DNA of 64,000 bases from Fructobacillus apis (lineage in GTDB: Bacteria > Bacillota > Bacilli > Lactobacillales > Lactobacillaceae), in assembly GCF_023893635.1 (NCBI RefSeq), contig NZ_JAMWYK010000003.1:1-64000 (forward strand), read 5' to 3'. The notes beneath the pieces were generated by a model. It did no database searches. It was not told where the DNA came from and was given only the letters and a program-made list of their open reading frames with translations. Both the position numbers and the translations under genes were made by a program. Position 1 is the first letter of the stretch. Every line of letters begins with the position of its first letter. Below are positions 17,697-26,788 of this stretch, one piece after another.

Positions 17697-20330
17697 TTAG
17701 GGCTCTTGGGTCATAAAATCGTAAGGGGTGAGGTTTTCCATCCCCACCATTGGATCAATGTTTCCCTTTGCCAGGTGTTCGGCCGTCAGAATCCCCTCTG
17801 GGAGGATGGAGACGGCGGCCGCTTCCTCGATGGCAGCGGGGTGCTGGGCTGTTGGTTGCTGGGTTGCACCTGATGTTGGTGCGGCTTGGGCCGCGGGGTG
17901 CTGTGCTGTTGGTGCGGCTTCTGTTGCTGCCGCGGGGCTCGTCGTTTGGGCTACGTTACTACCCTGTTTTGGGGTGGGCTCCTGGGCAGCCGTTGGCGTG
18001 GCCGTTTTGGCGGTTGGCCTGTCGGTGGAAGGCGCCTGGGGCGCCGTTTTTGCAGGGCCAGCAGTCGTGGCAGCGGTCGTGCGAATCACAGTCGCCTCAC
18101 CACCCAGCAACTCCGGCAAGCGCGTCTGCCGTGCCGGCACCGCGTGGGTCGCCGCGTAATCGTACGCATCGTAGTCCCCCACCATCACGAGCGCCTCCTT
18201 GGCACGCGTAATCGCCGTGTACACCAAATTCTGGTTCAACATAATCTTGAAGCCCGACGTCAGCACCAGAATTACGAGCTTGAACTCGTTCCCCTGCGCC
18301 TTGTGAATCGTCGTGGCATACGCCAACGTCAGCTGGTTCAGCGTCTTCGTCGTGTACCAGACCTCCTGGCCGGCAAAGTCGACGACGAGCGCGTCTGCCG
18401 CCACGCCCTTGTCGGACTGGTTATGGACGGCAACGACCTCCCCCATGTCCCCGTTGTAGATATCCCGCTCGCTATCGTTTTCGAGCTGGAGCACCTTATC
18501 CCCGAGGCGGAACACGTTATCGCCATACTGCAGCGTCTTTTGTCCTGGTTCGACCGGGTTGAACAGGTCCTGGGCAATCTGGTTCAACGCCTTCACACCC
18601 GCCGGACTCTTGTACATCGGCGCAAGCACCTGCACCTGGTCGGCGGTGAAGCCCTTCTTAATCGCCGACTTCAGCACCTGACCCACGGCCGATGGCACCT
18701 GGGCTGAGGTGGTCAGGAACGTCGAGCGATCGGGCTGCTTTTGCATGAAGTCTTCAGGCAACGCACCCGCGTTAATGGACTGGGCCAAAGCCGAGATGGA
18801 CGAGCCCTTTCCCTGGCGGTAGATCCGCTTCAGGGCGACGTGGTTGACCTGCTTGGCGTGAATCAAATCAAAGAGCACGTTTCCGGGTCCAACGGAAGGC
18901 AGCTGGTCGGCATCCCCGACCAAGACCACGTGCATGTTCTTCGGCACGGCCGCAAAGAGCGCCGAGGCGAGGTCGATGTCCAACATCGACGCCTCGTCAA
19001 TGATGAGAAGCCCACCAGAGAGGGGGTTTTCCGCATCAAATTCAGCGTCATCCCCATCCGATATTCCGAGCAGACGGTGAATCGTCGTCGCCTCGTAGCC
19101 CGTGATTTCCATCATGCGCTTGGCGGCGCGACCGGTTGGCGAAGCGAGGCGCACGCGCTGCTCCTTCATCCAGTCCTGGTCACGTCCTTCCTGGCGGGCC
19201 TGCTGCTTGACCATCTTCTCCCAGGTCTTAATCAGGGATTTCGTGACCGTGGTCTTTCCCGTTCCGGGTCCACCGGTCAACACGAAGATGGGCGCTGACA
19301 GTCCTTCTTTCACGGCCTGTTCCTGGATGTCGTCCAGTGTCAGCCCGTCGGCCACCACGAAGGATTCGTCGATGGCCTTCTGCGTTGTCTTCACGGGCGC
19401 CTTTTGCTTGAGGAGCTCTTCGACCTTCTTGGCCACCACGCCCTCGGCCTCGGCCAAATCGTGTGGCTGGTAGCCGTCTTCGTCGTAGCTCAGGCGCTTT
19501 TGCGCAACCAAGGCGCCGAGCGCGCCGTTAATCACGTCGTCGCCCTCACCGAGTTCGGCCTGACCTAATGTCTGGCGGGCGGCCTGAAGCGTCTGCGCCA
19601 CCGTCAAGAAGGTGTGCCCACCAGCAAAGCAGGCGTTTTGAATGGCGGCGTACACACCCGCCTGAATTCGCTCGGGATCGTTTGCTTCAAAGCCTGCGTT
19701 CCGTGCGATGGCGTCAATCTTTTTAAAGGGCAAGCCGTCAAAGTCATAGACGAGGCGGTAGGGTTTCTCTCTTAAGATACTCTGTGCTTCTTCCCCGTAT
19801 TGGTCGTAGAGCTTACCCGCTAGGTCGGCGGAGAGCCCCACCTGGTGTCCGAGGGCAAAGAGCCGTTCGAGCCCCACGTTTTCCTTCAGCGTCTTCACCA
19901 GGTTTTCCGCCACGTTTGGCTTCACAATTCCAGAAAGAACGTTTTCATCCGAAAGGATTTTATCTAGGGCGTCTTCTCCCAGGGCATCCACGATTTTTTC
20001 GGCGGTCTTCTTTCCCACACCGGCAAAGTCGCCCGATGAGAAGAAGGCCACGAGGCCCTTTTCGTCGGTAGCGGCTTGGTTCTCATAGCGGGCCGCTTGG
20101 AACTGCTGACCGAAACGAGGGTGCGTGACCAACTGTCCGAAGAAAGCGTAGGTGGAGCCGGGTTTGACGGAGGCGAAGGTACCGGTGACGACGAGTTCTT
20201 CCTCGTCCCAGTCGAAATCGTTGTCCTTCACTTCAACGGAAAGAATCTTGAAATAGGAGTCACTCGCTGAAAAGATGACGTTCTTCAGCGTTCCCGTTAC
20301 TTGATTGTCCTCAGAAATCGTTTTTGCCAT
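17697..20330 (-). CDS. recD2: RecD2-type superfamily 1B DNA helicase with long Ala/Pro/Thr-rich tail
   Basis: An 877-residue RecD2 (RecD/TraA-like) helicase. Helix-hairpin-helix segments near residues 95-210 precede the Walker A motif LTGGPGTGKTTVTKS near 350, Walker B LLIIDEASM, VLVGDADQLPSVGPG, and motif VI YTAITRAKEALVMVGD. RecD2 unwinds 5'-3' without RecBC and helps in replication-associated repair. The last ~140 residues are low-complexity (Ala, Thr, Pro, Gln) with the repeated unit PTAQHPAA, ending in a more ordered acidic segment. The tail looks like a genuine translated extension because the frame stays open and the end is structured. The ribosome site (AGCAGG) is weak. Confidence 0.92.
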   Translation of the reverse strand: MAKTISEDNQVTGTLKNVIFSASDSYFKILSVEVKDNDFDWDEEELVVTGTFASVKPGSTYAFFGQLVTHPRFGQQFQAARYENQAATDEKGLVAFFSSGDFAGVGKKTAEKIVDALGEDALDKILSDENVLSGIVKPNVAENLVKTLKENVGLERLFALGHQVGLSADLAGKLYDQYGEEAQSILREKPYRLVYDFDGLPFKKIDAIARNAGFEANDPERIQAGVYAAIQNACFAGGHTFLTVAQTLQAARQTLGQAELGEGDDVINGALGALVAQKRLSYDEDGYQPHDLAEAEGVVAKKVEELLKQKAPVKTTQKAIDESFVVADGLTLDDIQEQAVKEGLSAPIFVLTGGPGTGKTTVTKSLIKTWEKMVKQQARQEGRDQDWMKEQRVRLASPTGRAAKRMMEITGYEATTIHRLLGISDGDDAEFDAENPLSGGLLIIDEASMLDIDLASALFAAVPKNMHVVLVGDADQLPSVGPGNVLFDLIHAKQVNHVALKRIYRQGKGSSISALAQSINAGALPEDFMQKQPDRSTFLTTSAQVPSAVGQVLKSAIKKGFTADQVQVLAPMYKSPAGVKALNQIAQDLFNPVEPGQKTLQYGDNVFRLGDKVLQLENDSERDIYNGDMGEVVAVHNQSDKGVAADALVVDFAGQEVWYTTKTLNQLTLAYATTIHKAQGNEFKLVILVLTSGFKIMLNQNLVYTAITRAKEALVMVGDYDAYDYAATHAVPARQTRLPELLGGEATVIRTTAATTAGPAKTAPQAPSTDRPTAKTATPTAAQEPTPKQGSNVAQTTSPAAATEAAPTAQHPAAQAAPTSGATQQPTAQHPAAIEEAAAVSILPEGILTAEHLAKGNIDPMVGMENLTPYDFMTQEP

Positions 20331-20632
20331 ACCTGCTCTACTTACTTCTTTGTGCGTTGCTGTTTTGCTGTTTTATGTGCTGCCTTGCTGCTCCCGATCC
20401 TGGCGCCTTGCCAAAACGTAGCTTGAAAATTGCGGCTTACAGATTGCGGCTTGCAGACTGCGCCTCGCAAATTTCAGCTTGCGGCTTACGGCTTGCAAAT
20501 TGCGGCCCTTTATAAGTTCCGGCAAAAGCAGCTTTTTTGTTCAACATATGTACGCTGGAAAACCAGCACTGTCTTGTCATAAAGACCGGGGAAAAGCGCT
20601 TCCCCGACCGTGACTTTTCCACCAGGCGTAGC
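20331..20632. other. Intergenic region upstream of recD2
   Basis: About 300 bases between two minus-strand genes. It contains a 14-bp tandem repeat (20415-20508) and a short GGGGAAAAGCGCTTCCCC palindrome near 20586-20603 that could help terminate the phosphatase transcript. A 61-codon frame on the minus strand over 20437-20622 runs through the repeat and is not convincing. Confidence 0.5.
20415..20508. repeat. 14-bp tandem repeat, about 6.5 degenerate units
   Basis: Units start at 20415, 20429, 20443, 20457, 20471, 20485 and 20499 (partial). Units two and three are ATTGCGGCTTACAG and ATTGCGGCTTGCAG; the rest keep the GGCTTGC core with substitutions. The 14-base period is not a multiple of three, so it is unlikely to be coding. 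It lies 85 to 180 bases upstream of the recD2 start codon. Confidence 0.85.
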
Positions 20633-21286
20633 CTAAATGGTTGTTTTGGCGTCCTGCTTCTTACCGAGGTAGTCCGTCTCGTTCCACTTCACGAGCTTGT
20701 AGTCGGCACCGGGCGCCTTTTCAATCGTCGTCGTTGACGTGTTGGAAAGACCACCGAGCGAACGGATTTCGTTACGGGGTACGCCGAGGATGGCAGACAT
20801 CCCGAAGGTCAAAATCAACCCGTGGGCGACGAGCAAGACGGAATCGTTGGGGCGCTCTTCGGCAATTTCTTCGATGAGGCGCTTGAAGCGGGCAACCGCC
20901 TTCGTGTAGCCCTCGCCGTCAAAGCCCTGTCCCTCGAAGTCTTCGAGGTGGTTGCGGTAGGTGTCGTAGGCTTCGGGGTAGTTCCTCATCACGTCTTCTT
21001 TAAGCTGCCCTTCCCACTCACCGAGGCCGACTTCGGCGATGTTGGAGTGGAGGGAAAGCTCCGGGTTGTTGGGCAAAGCCTTGGTGATTTCCTCGGCGGT
21101 CACGCGGGCACGCTTCAAGGGTGAGGCGTAGACACGCGCGATGTTTTTGTCCTTTAAAAAGTCCGCGACTTTTTCCATGTCTTCGTAAGACGTTTGGAGG
21201 AGCGGTGAATCACCGTGCTTCCCCTGGAAACGCTTTTCGAGGTTCCATTCGGTTTGTCCGTGGCGAACGAAGTAAAAAGTTGTCAT
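20633..21286 (-). CDS. Histidine phosphatase superfamily protein (phosphoglycerate mutase-like)
   Basis: A 217-residue protein with the RHG motif FVRHGQTEWN at residues 6-15, a second conserved YASPLKRARVTAE and the catalytic LLVAHGLIL near 152. Members dephosphorylate or isomerise small phosphorylated metabolites; the residues visible do not separate a mutase from a general phosphatase. Its start overlaps the stop of the DUF1831 gene by four bases (ATGA), showing co-translation. Confidence 0.87.
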   Translation of the reverse strand: MTTFYFVRHGQTEWNLEKRFQGKHGDSPLLQTSYEDMEKVADFLKDKNIARVYASPLKRARVTAEEITKALPNNPELSLHSNIAEVGLGEWEGQLKEDVMRNYPEAYDTYRNHLEDFEGQGFDGEGYTKAVARFKRLIEEIAEERPNDSVLLVAHGLILTFGMSAILGVPRNEIRSLGGLSNTSTTTIEKAPGADYKLVKWNETDYLGKKQDAKTTI

Positions 21287-21621
21287 ACCGTTTGCTCCAA
21301 TACGTTGCGTTCAACGAGTTCTTTCAGGTGGAAGGCCAAGATTTCTTCCATTTGGGAAGCGTCGTCTTGCTTGCCAATTTGAACTGGGCCACCGGCCATG
21401 CCGACGATGTCGGCCTTGGCACCGGAGAGGTCCTTTTTAAAGGTCAGCTTGAGGGAGATGGCTTGGTCGATGGGCTTTTCGGGTTGCAGGGAGCGCTTCA
21501 GGATGAAGGCGCCGGCGTTGTTTTCAACGAAGCCGAGGTCGATCAACGTAAACTTCTTGATGGAAGGACTGATGGTGTAAGTCCCGACGTTTGGAATGGT
21601 AATACTGCTTTGAAATGCCAT
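21283..21621 (-). CDS. DUF1831 family protein
   Basis: A 112-residue protein resembling the DUF1831 family of lactobacilli (segments TYTISPSIKKFTLIDLGF and NNAGAFILKRSLQPEKPI). Function is unknown; the family has a TATA-box-binding-like fold in structural databases as far as I recall. The ATG at 21621 sits seven bases after AAAGGAG, so the 27 upstream codons of open frame are not used. It is translationally coupled to the downstream phosphatase gene. Confidence 0.75.
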   Translation of the reverse strand: MAFQSSITIPNVGTYTISPSIKKFTLIDLGFVENNAGAFILKRSLQPEKPIDQAISLKLTFKKDLSGAKADIVGMAGGPVQIGKQDDASQMEEILAFHLKELVERNVLEQTV

Positions 21622-21765
21622 GTGATTCTCCTTTGTGATGAGGTAATTCGAACCGATTTTGTCTTGTATTTTGTTCTTTGTAAAACGGGTCTTTTCTGTC
21701 ATGGAAAGACGCGCCCCTTCGGTGCGCTTACAACGCCATGAAAAAGACTCCTTTTCTCCAACTGC

Positions 21766-23133
21766 TTAGAAGCGCAGTCCCTTCGGGTAAAAGTTCTTCA
21801 ATTGCCCGTTCACGTACTTCGCCCAACCAACGCCGTTTCCACCGGCGGTGATGAGCACGAAGCCTTTGTCGAAGTCGAGCGGCTTGGTGATGGTCTCACC
21901 GTGGATGTAGCCGGCCCATTCGCTTTTTAGGTCGAGGGCGTAGGTACGCTTGGCCTGGTCCGGCTTGACCGCCAGTGCCAACGCGTGGTCGGGCTCAAAG
22001 CGCTTTTTCTTGAAAGTTCCGAGGGCCAATCCTGCACGGAGGATTTTCACCTTGGTGCTGTTGAAGGCTGGGCAGCCAACCGGCATCAAGAAGACGCGGT
22101 CACCGAACTTGACCATGCGTTCCATCGGCGCGTCCAATCCAGGGACAGTGTCTGCCAAGAAGTCTTTCAGCAGGCTTTCTTCCTCGCTTGAAAACTTGGC
22201 GTACTTCTGTTCCTTGACCGCCTTACCGAATTCGGCGTCATCTTTCTTACGCAGCTTTGCCACGAAGTGGCCTTCTCCAGGGAGGTCCTGTGGCCAAAGG
22301 CGCGCTGTCTTCAGGAGGTCTTCATCGCCATTTGACCATTCAGGACGACCGTCTTGGATGCCCGAGCCAGTGACTTTGTCAATTGGTAACAATTCAAACT
22401 CCGGATACTTTTCGAGCAGCCAGGTCATCATCTTCTCGTCTTCTTCGGGCGCGAAGGTACAAGTGGAGTAAACCAAAGTACCGCCCGGCTTCAACATCTT
22501 GACCGCGTTGTCCAGGATCCCTTCCGTACGTTCGGCACACTCCGTTGGGTAGCCTTCCGACCAGTAGGTTATGGCATCGGGGTCCTTTCGGAACATCCCC
22601 TCACCCGAACAAGGCGCGTCCAAAAGCACCTTGTCGAAGAAGGTCGGCAGCAACTTGGCCAAATCCTTTGAATCCGTGGACGAAACGACCGCGTTTTGTA
22701 CACCAAAACGTTCGATGTTTTCGGACAGGATCTTGGCGCGGCCGAAGAAAATTTCGTTTGTCCAGAGCAGACCTTCGCCCATCATCTGAGCAGCGAGCTG
22801 GGTGGACTTCCCACCGGGCGCGGCGGCCAGGTCAAGCACGCGTTCGCCGGGTTGTGCGTCCAACACTTCGGCGACAAATTGCGCGGATGGTTCCTGGGAG
22901 TAGACCAAACCTGTCGTGTGGTCGACGCCCTTTCCGTCCACTTGGCCAAAGTAGCCGTACTTCGACCAGGAAATGGGACGGTCCAGGTTCAAATCAACGG
23001 TGTTTTGGTCCTGCTTCAGCGGGTTGATACGAAAACCCTTGTCCACGGATTGGGACAGGGCATCAAAAAAAGGCCCACTTTCTTCTTGAAGTAGGTCTTG
23101 ATATTTTGCGATGAAAGCTTCTGGAAGTGCCAT
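21766..23133 (-). CDS. rsmF: 16S rRNA (cytosine-C5)-methyltransferase, RsmF/NOL1/NOP2/Sun family
   Basis: A 455-residue SAM-dependent RNA methyltransferase. The SAM-binding loop LDLAAAPGGKSTQ lies near 100, the motif IV cysteine in DAPCSGEGMF near 175 and the catalytic motif VI cysteine in VYSTCTFAPEED near 225. The C-terminal ~150 residues form the RsmF-type RNA-binding extension (PUA-like plus RsmF_methylt_ci). It would methylate a cytosine of 16S rRNA. It stands alone, with an AAGAGG ribosome site. Confidence 0.88.
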   Translation of the reverse strand: MALPEAFIAKYQDLLQEESGPFFDALSQSVDKGFRINPLKQDQNTVDLNLDRPISWSKYGYFGQVDGKGVDHTTGLVYSQEPSAQFVAEVLDAQPGERVLDLAAAPGGKSTQLAAQMMGEGLLWTNEIFFGRAKILSENIERFGVQNAVVSSTDSKDLAKLLPTFFDKVLLDAPCSGEGMFRKDPDAITYWSEGYPTECAERTEGILDNAVKMLKPGGTLVYSTCTFAPEEDEKMMTWLLEKYPEFELLPIDKVTGSGIQDGRPEWSNGDEDLLKTARLWPQDLPGEGHFVAKLRKKDDAEFGKAVKEQKYAKFSSEEESLLKDFLADTVPGLDAPMERMVKFGDRVFLMPVGCPAFNSTKVKILRAGLALGTFKKKRFEPDHALALAVKPDQAKRTYALDLKSEWAGYIHGETITKPLDFDKGFVLITAGGNGVGWAKYVNGQLKNFYPKGLRF

Positions 23134-23232
23134 CGTTACCTCTTAATGGGCGCGCGCCCGAATTCTCTGCTGCGGGCAGACAGGTGCTACCCGACATTCT
23201 GACAATCAAGCGCCGTGCGCCCCAAACAATTC

Positions 23233-24021
23233 TTACAAGTACTTTGCGTCTTCTTCAGGATCTTGAGACGTCAAGATCTTAGGACCATCCTTGGTGATGG
23301 CCAACGTGTGTTCGTACTGGGCAGACCATGAGCCGTCCAAGGTGCGAACCGTCCAACCATCTTCTGGGGTTTCGTCGGTTTCAACTTCCCAGCCACCCAT
23401 GTTGACCATGGGTTCGATGGTGATGGTCATTCCTTCCTTCAGGCGAAGACCGTGACCGGCCTTACCGAAGTGAGGGATTTGTGGATCTTCGTGCATCGTT
23501 GGGCCGACACCGTGACCGATGTACTGGCGAACGTTTCCATAACCCATTTCGTCGGAAACGTACTTGTCGATGGCTGCTCCGATGTCACCAACACGGTTAC
23601 CAATAACCGCTTGGTCGATACCGAGGTAGAGCCCCTTCTTGGCCACTTCCATCAACTTCTTCACTTCGGGTGACACTTCACCGACGGCGTATGACCAGGC
23701 GGAGTCAGAAACGGCCCCGTCCAATCCGACAACCGTGTCGACCTTGACCAAGTCACCGTTCTTCAAGATTTCGCCCTTCTTTGGCAAACCGTGGGCAACT
23801 TCGTTGTTCACGGAAACCGTCACGGCGTACTTGAAACCTTCGAATCCGATTTGCAAAGGAACACCACCGTGGTCTTCGATGTAGGCCTTACACTTGGTTT
23901 CAATTTCCCAGGTGTCCAAACCGGGCTTAATTAAATCACGAAGCATGTGGTGCATGCCGGCGATAATGGCCCCGGACTTGCGCATGGCTTCGATTTCACG
24001 TGGTGACTTCAAACTAATCAT
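23233..24021 (-). CDS. map: Methionine aminopeptidase, type I
   Basis: A 262-residue pita-bread-fold metalloprotease. Visible metal or active-site segments are NNEVAHGLP, KVDTVVGLDGAVSDSAWSY (two Asp ligands), GHGVGPTMHEDP (His) and the Glu pair in TIEPMVNMG and QYEHTLAI. It removes the initiator methionine from nascent proteins. An AAGGAG site precedes the start. Confidence 0.93.
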   Translation of the reverse strand: MISLKSPREIEAMRKSGAIIAGMHHMLRDLIKPGLDTWEIETKCKAYIEDHGGVPLQIGFEGFKYAVTVSVNNEVAHGLPKKGEILKNGDLVKVDTVVGLDGAVSDSAWSYAVGEVSPEVKKLMEVAKKGLYLGIDQAVIGNRVGDIGAAIDKYVSDEMGYGNVRQYIGHGVGPTMHEDPQIPHFGKAGHGLRLKEGMTITIEPMVNMGGWEVETDETPEDGWTVRTLDGSWSAQYEHTLAITKDGPKILTSQDPEEDAKYL

Positions 24022-24191
24022 GAATGACTCCTTCTAAAACTTTAACTCGCCTTATTATATCATTTTCAGTCCAAAATGGCGTGGTCCAGAGCCCGGCATT
24101 TTCGGCTTCTTCCGTTGACTTTTCTTAGAATGGCTCCCATAATAGACGTAACGATATAGCACAAGCATGAATGAAAAGGAGTGTGTCTCAT

Positions 24192-24503
24192 ATGAAGAAC
24201 TTTTTGCTAGGAGTTTCATTGTTCGGTAACGCTGCATTGGCTTACCTCTTGTTGAAGGACGACGAACGTGTCGCTGACTGGAAGGACAAGGCGGAAGACA
24301 TGGTTGAAACTGGTAAGGCCAAGGGTCAAGACTGGGTTTCATACAGCAAGCAAAAGGCATCTGACTTGAGCGAAGCCGGTAAGGAAAAGTTCAACTCAGT
24401 AAAGAACCAAGCCGCTGCTAAGAAGGACGACGCAGCCGACTCATTGGACGCACAATTGTCAGACTTGAAGGACCGTGCCGAAGAAGCCACTTCAAACAAC
24501 TAA
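24192..24503 (+). CDS. YtxH-like small membrane-anchored protein
   Basis: A 103-residue protein with one N-terminal hydrophobic segment (residues 3-20) followed by a highly charged, Lys/Asp/Ala-rich helical region containing heptad-like repeats (KDKAEDM, KQKASDL, KEKFNSV). This matches the YtxH / general-stress type of small envelope protein in Firmicutes. The ATG at 24192 lies ten bases after AAAGGAG; an ATG at 24171 is upstream of that site. The precise function is unknown. Confidence 0.75.
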   Translation: MKNFLLGVSLFGNAALAYLLLKDDERVADWKDKAEDMVETGKAKGQDWVSYSKQKASDLSEAGKEKFNSVKNQAAAKKDDAADSLDAQLSDLKDRAEEATSNN

Positions 24504-24518
24504 TTTCTTAAAAATGTA

Positions 24519-24555
24519 AAAACAAAAAGCGGAGCCATTTGGCTCCGCTTTTTTT
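24519..24555. terminator. Bidirectional terminator
   Basis: A perfect AAAGCGGAGCC / GGCTCCGCTTT stem with ATTT loop, A-run before and T-run after, between convergent genes. Confidence 0.9.
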
Positions 24556-24639
24556 ATGTTCCGTTTCGCTGCAAAACGGCCTCTATTGTTTAAAAGTCTG
24601 CTTTATCCTGCAACTTGTCAACACAAGTGCCTGCCTAGC

Positions 24640-26067
24640 TTACTTCCAGAACATCAACCAGTGCTTCAAGAAGAGGTTTTCTTCTGCGGCGATTTCACTT
24701 TCCTGGTTGGTCAACGGAATCTTGTAGTCAGAGGCTTGAATCCCCTTCAAGTACTCCGCCTTCAAGTTCGGCCCAACGTACTTAACCGTGGCATCATCAT
24801 CCAACTCATCCGTGTTGACGCGCTTCACTGTTTCAAAGGTCAGTTTTCCCTTTTCAGACTTCTTCATCCAGTAGCTGCGCTTTTCCTTGGCAACCAAATG
24901 GCTGTAGCCGGATTCGGCCCAGGCGTTCTTTGGCACCCCTTGGCCAGGTACCTTTGCCTTCTCGTTCACCACTTGGTTCTTGAAGTTATCAAGTACCTGA
25001 CCCACGATGTCGGCCGTTACTTGGTAACGCTCGAAGGAATCCGTGTACTTTCCAGCACCGGAAACCACCGTGATGAATTCGTGGCCGTCCTTGTCCTTAA
25101 TCAATCCGGTCAAGGCACCACCGGTATCCGGCGTTGATCCCGTCTTCATCCCCTCAAAGATCAAGTTCTTCGGGTTGTTCAACTTGTCCTTGATTTCCCG
25201 GCTGAACTTTCCACCTTCGGCCAGCTTAATCTTTGTCTGGGTGGTATCCCCGTTTGGTGAGTAAACCAAACCAAGCTTTTCATAGTAAGTCCGGATATCC
25301 GGGTAGTCCTGCAAGATGCGGTAAGCCAGGATGGCCAGTTCACGTGGTGTGGCGGTGTTTTCGGCCGTCTTCTTGGCTGACTTCACTTGGTAGTCAAAGG
25401 CGTCTTCGTTTACCTGACCGGCGGCGTTGTACCAAGAAGAATCATCGAGGTCCAACTTCTTCGCCCAGCGTTGCAAGAACTCTTGTTGGCTTTCATCCTT
25501 GTTCTTCACGTAATCGGCCAAAGCCAGTGAGGCATCGTTTGCCGATGCCAAGAACATGGCGTTGAAGAGTTCCTTCACCGTCAGCGTTTGTCCCTCGTGG
25601 ATATCCAAGTGGGCGTACATATCGATGTCCTTTGAAGACCAGTCGGATGACTTCGTAATCTTAACGGGCGTCGTCCATTCGAACTTTCCGTCGTCGATTC
25701 CCTGAAGCGTGGCGTAGGCCGTCAGCATCTTACTCTGGGAGGCAATTCCAATCTTTTGATCCGGATTCTTTGACCCAAGAATCTGACCGGTCTGGGCATC
25801 AATCACCAAAGCATTGCGAGCGGAAGTCTTCAACTTCAACGGCTCACCGTCCGCTTTGTTCTTGCTTACCTCGACTTGGTCGCGGTTGGCAAAGTAGGCA
25901 ACGCCAGCAAATCCGGCTGACCCAACCAACAAGAAGGCCAGGATAAAAGCAAACACTTTGAGGTTCACCGGTCGCTTCTTTGGTTCGTTCACCTGCACAC
26001 GGGTATAGGTTGGCAGGTTTCCGAGTGAATACGGTTCCTTCTTTTTAAATGGCCACTTGAATTTCAT
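24640..26067 (-). CDS. dacA: D-alanyl-D-alanine carboxypeptidase (low-molecular-weight PBP)
   Basis: A 475-residue serine peptidase S11. A cytoplasmic N-terminal region rich in Lys and Pro (1-35) is followed by one membrane segment (about 36-60). The active-site motifs are ASQSKML (SxxK), ASANDAS (SxN) and MKTGSTPDTGG (KTG). It trims the terminal D-Ala from peptidoglycan stem peptides, so it sets the level of cross-linking. Unusually for DacA there is a single N-terminal anchor and no obvious C-terminal amphipathic helix; the C-terminus ends in a hydrophilic domain with LFLKHWLMFWK as the last, aromatic-rich stretch, which may contact the membrane. Confidence 0.9.
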   Translation of the reverse strand: MKFKWPFKKKEPYSLGNLPTYTRVQVNEPKKRPVNLKVFAFILAFLLVGSAGFAGVAYFANRDQVEVSKNKADGEPLKLKTSARNALVIDAQTGQILGSKNPDQKIGIASQSKMLTAYATLQGIDDGKFEWTTPVKITKSSDWSSKDIDMYAHLDIHEGQTLTVKELFNAMFLASANDASLALADYVKNKDESQQEFLQRWAKKLDLDDSSWYNAAGQVNEDAFDYQVKSAKKTAENTATPRELAILAYRILQDYPDIRTYYEKLGLVYSPNGDTTQTKIKLAEGGKFSREIKDKLNNPKNLIFEGMKTGSTPDTGGALTGLIKDKDGHEFITVVSGAGKYTDSFERYQVTADIVGQVLDNFKNQVVNEKAKVPGQGVPKNAWAESGYSHLVAKEKRSYWMKKSEKGKLTFETVKRVNTDELDDDATVKYVGPNLKAEYLKGIQASDYKIPLTNQESEIAAEENLFLKHWLMFWK

Positions 26068-26288
26068 AGTAAATCTTCTAATCTCAACCCGTAAAAGCCC
26101 GGGTTTATACCTTTTCTAACTAATAATCTTACTAAGTTAGTATAGCAAAGATAACCCTTATCTTTGTTTCAAGAACCTTAATAAAGAGTAAAGGTTCCGC
26201 CTTTTTAAGGAAGTTTTAATACTAGAGAAGCCGCCCCCTTCTTCCAAATTGTTTTCAGGGCCGAATTTCGTTATAATAATGGGAGTTT

Positions 26289-26361
<73 letters not shown>

Positions 26362-26362
26362 T

Positions 26363-26400
26363 CAAAAAAGCTCTTGTCTTAAAGGACAAGAGCTTTTTCT
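26363..26400. terminator. Terminator after tRNA-Arg, shared with the opposing small gene
   Basis: AAAAGCTCTTGTC / GACAAGAGCTTTT stem with a short loop and T-tail, directly after the tRNA. It is also properly placed for the minus-strand gene ending at 26402. Confidence 0.9.
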
Positions 26401-26401
26401 T

Positions 26402-26572
26402 TTAGTCTAGCATCGAACCGTTGTACTGCCGAATTGCCTCCCAGAAGCCGGCATTCGTCCCTTCCTTACGTCTCCTCTCGAGCATCTTCTCATATGAAAT
26501 TCGTTCAAGGCGCTTTAATTCTTCAAGGCCTTCTTCAAAACTCTTTTTTTGCGTCATTTCTTTTTCAGTCAT
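26402..26572 (-). CDS. Tiny charged protein, copy 1 of a tandem pair
   Basis: A 56-residue protein beginning MTEKEMTQKKSF and ending QYNGSMLD. It has a GAAGGAAAG ribosome site. It is clearly paralogous to the next gene upstream: the stretch from RISYEKMLERRRKEG through NAGFWEA is almost identical. It is a charged, probably helical protein with a conserved aromatic C-terminal patch (GFWEA, QYNGS) and no signal peptide or membrane segment. I do not recognise the family. Base composition is A+T-richer than the flanking housekeeping genes. Confidence 0.7.
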   Translation of the reverse strand: MTEKEMTQKKSFEEGLEELKRLERISYEKMLERRRKEGTNAGFWEAIRQYNGSMLD

Positions 26573-26602
26573 CTACTTTCCTTCGATTTTCTTCAACGAC
26601 GA

Positions 26603-26788
26603 TCACCACCTTCTTCTCGAATGAACCATGGACCCGTTGTACTGCTTGACGGCCTCCCAGAAGCCGGCGTTCGGTCCTTCCTTGCGTCTTCTTTCAAGCA
26701 TCTTTTCATATGAGATTCTCTCACGGCGCTTTAATTCCTTGAGGGCTTCTTGAAACTTCTCCCGATCTGTCATTTCTTTTTCAGTCAT
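26603..26788 (-). CDS. Tiny charged protein, copy 2 of a tandem pair
   Basis: A 61-residue paralogue of the previous entry (MTEKEMTDREKF at the start, GFWEAVKQYNGSMV near the end) with a short basic extension HSRRRW replacing the LD terminus. Its start overlaps the end of the upstream coiled-coil gene by eight bases, so the three genes form one translationally coupled unit. Duplication with divergence at the N-terminal third and the C-terminus is evident at the DNA level. Function is unknown. Confidence 0.7.
   Translation of the reverse strand: MTEKEMTDREKFQEALKELKRRERISYEKMLERRRKEGPNAGFWEAVKQYNGSMVHSRRRW

Noticed and set aside
17728-19298. Several long plus-strand open frames opposite recD2
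   Set aside because: They lie antisense to a conserved helicase, have no ribosome sites and show Arg/Gly/Leu-rich composition typical of opposite-strand frames in GC-rich genes.
20415-20508. Possible CRISPR array
   Set aside because: The units are contiguous 14-mers with no unique spacers and no cas genes nearby.
20437-20622. A 61-codon minus-strand frame
   Set aside because: It runs through the 14-bp repeat and shows no convincing ribosome site or conservation.
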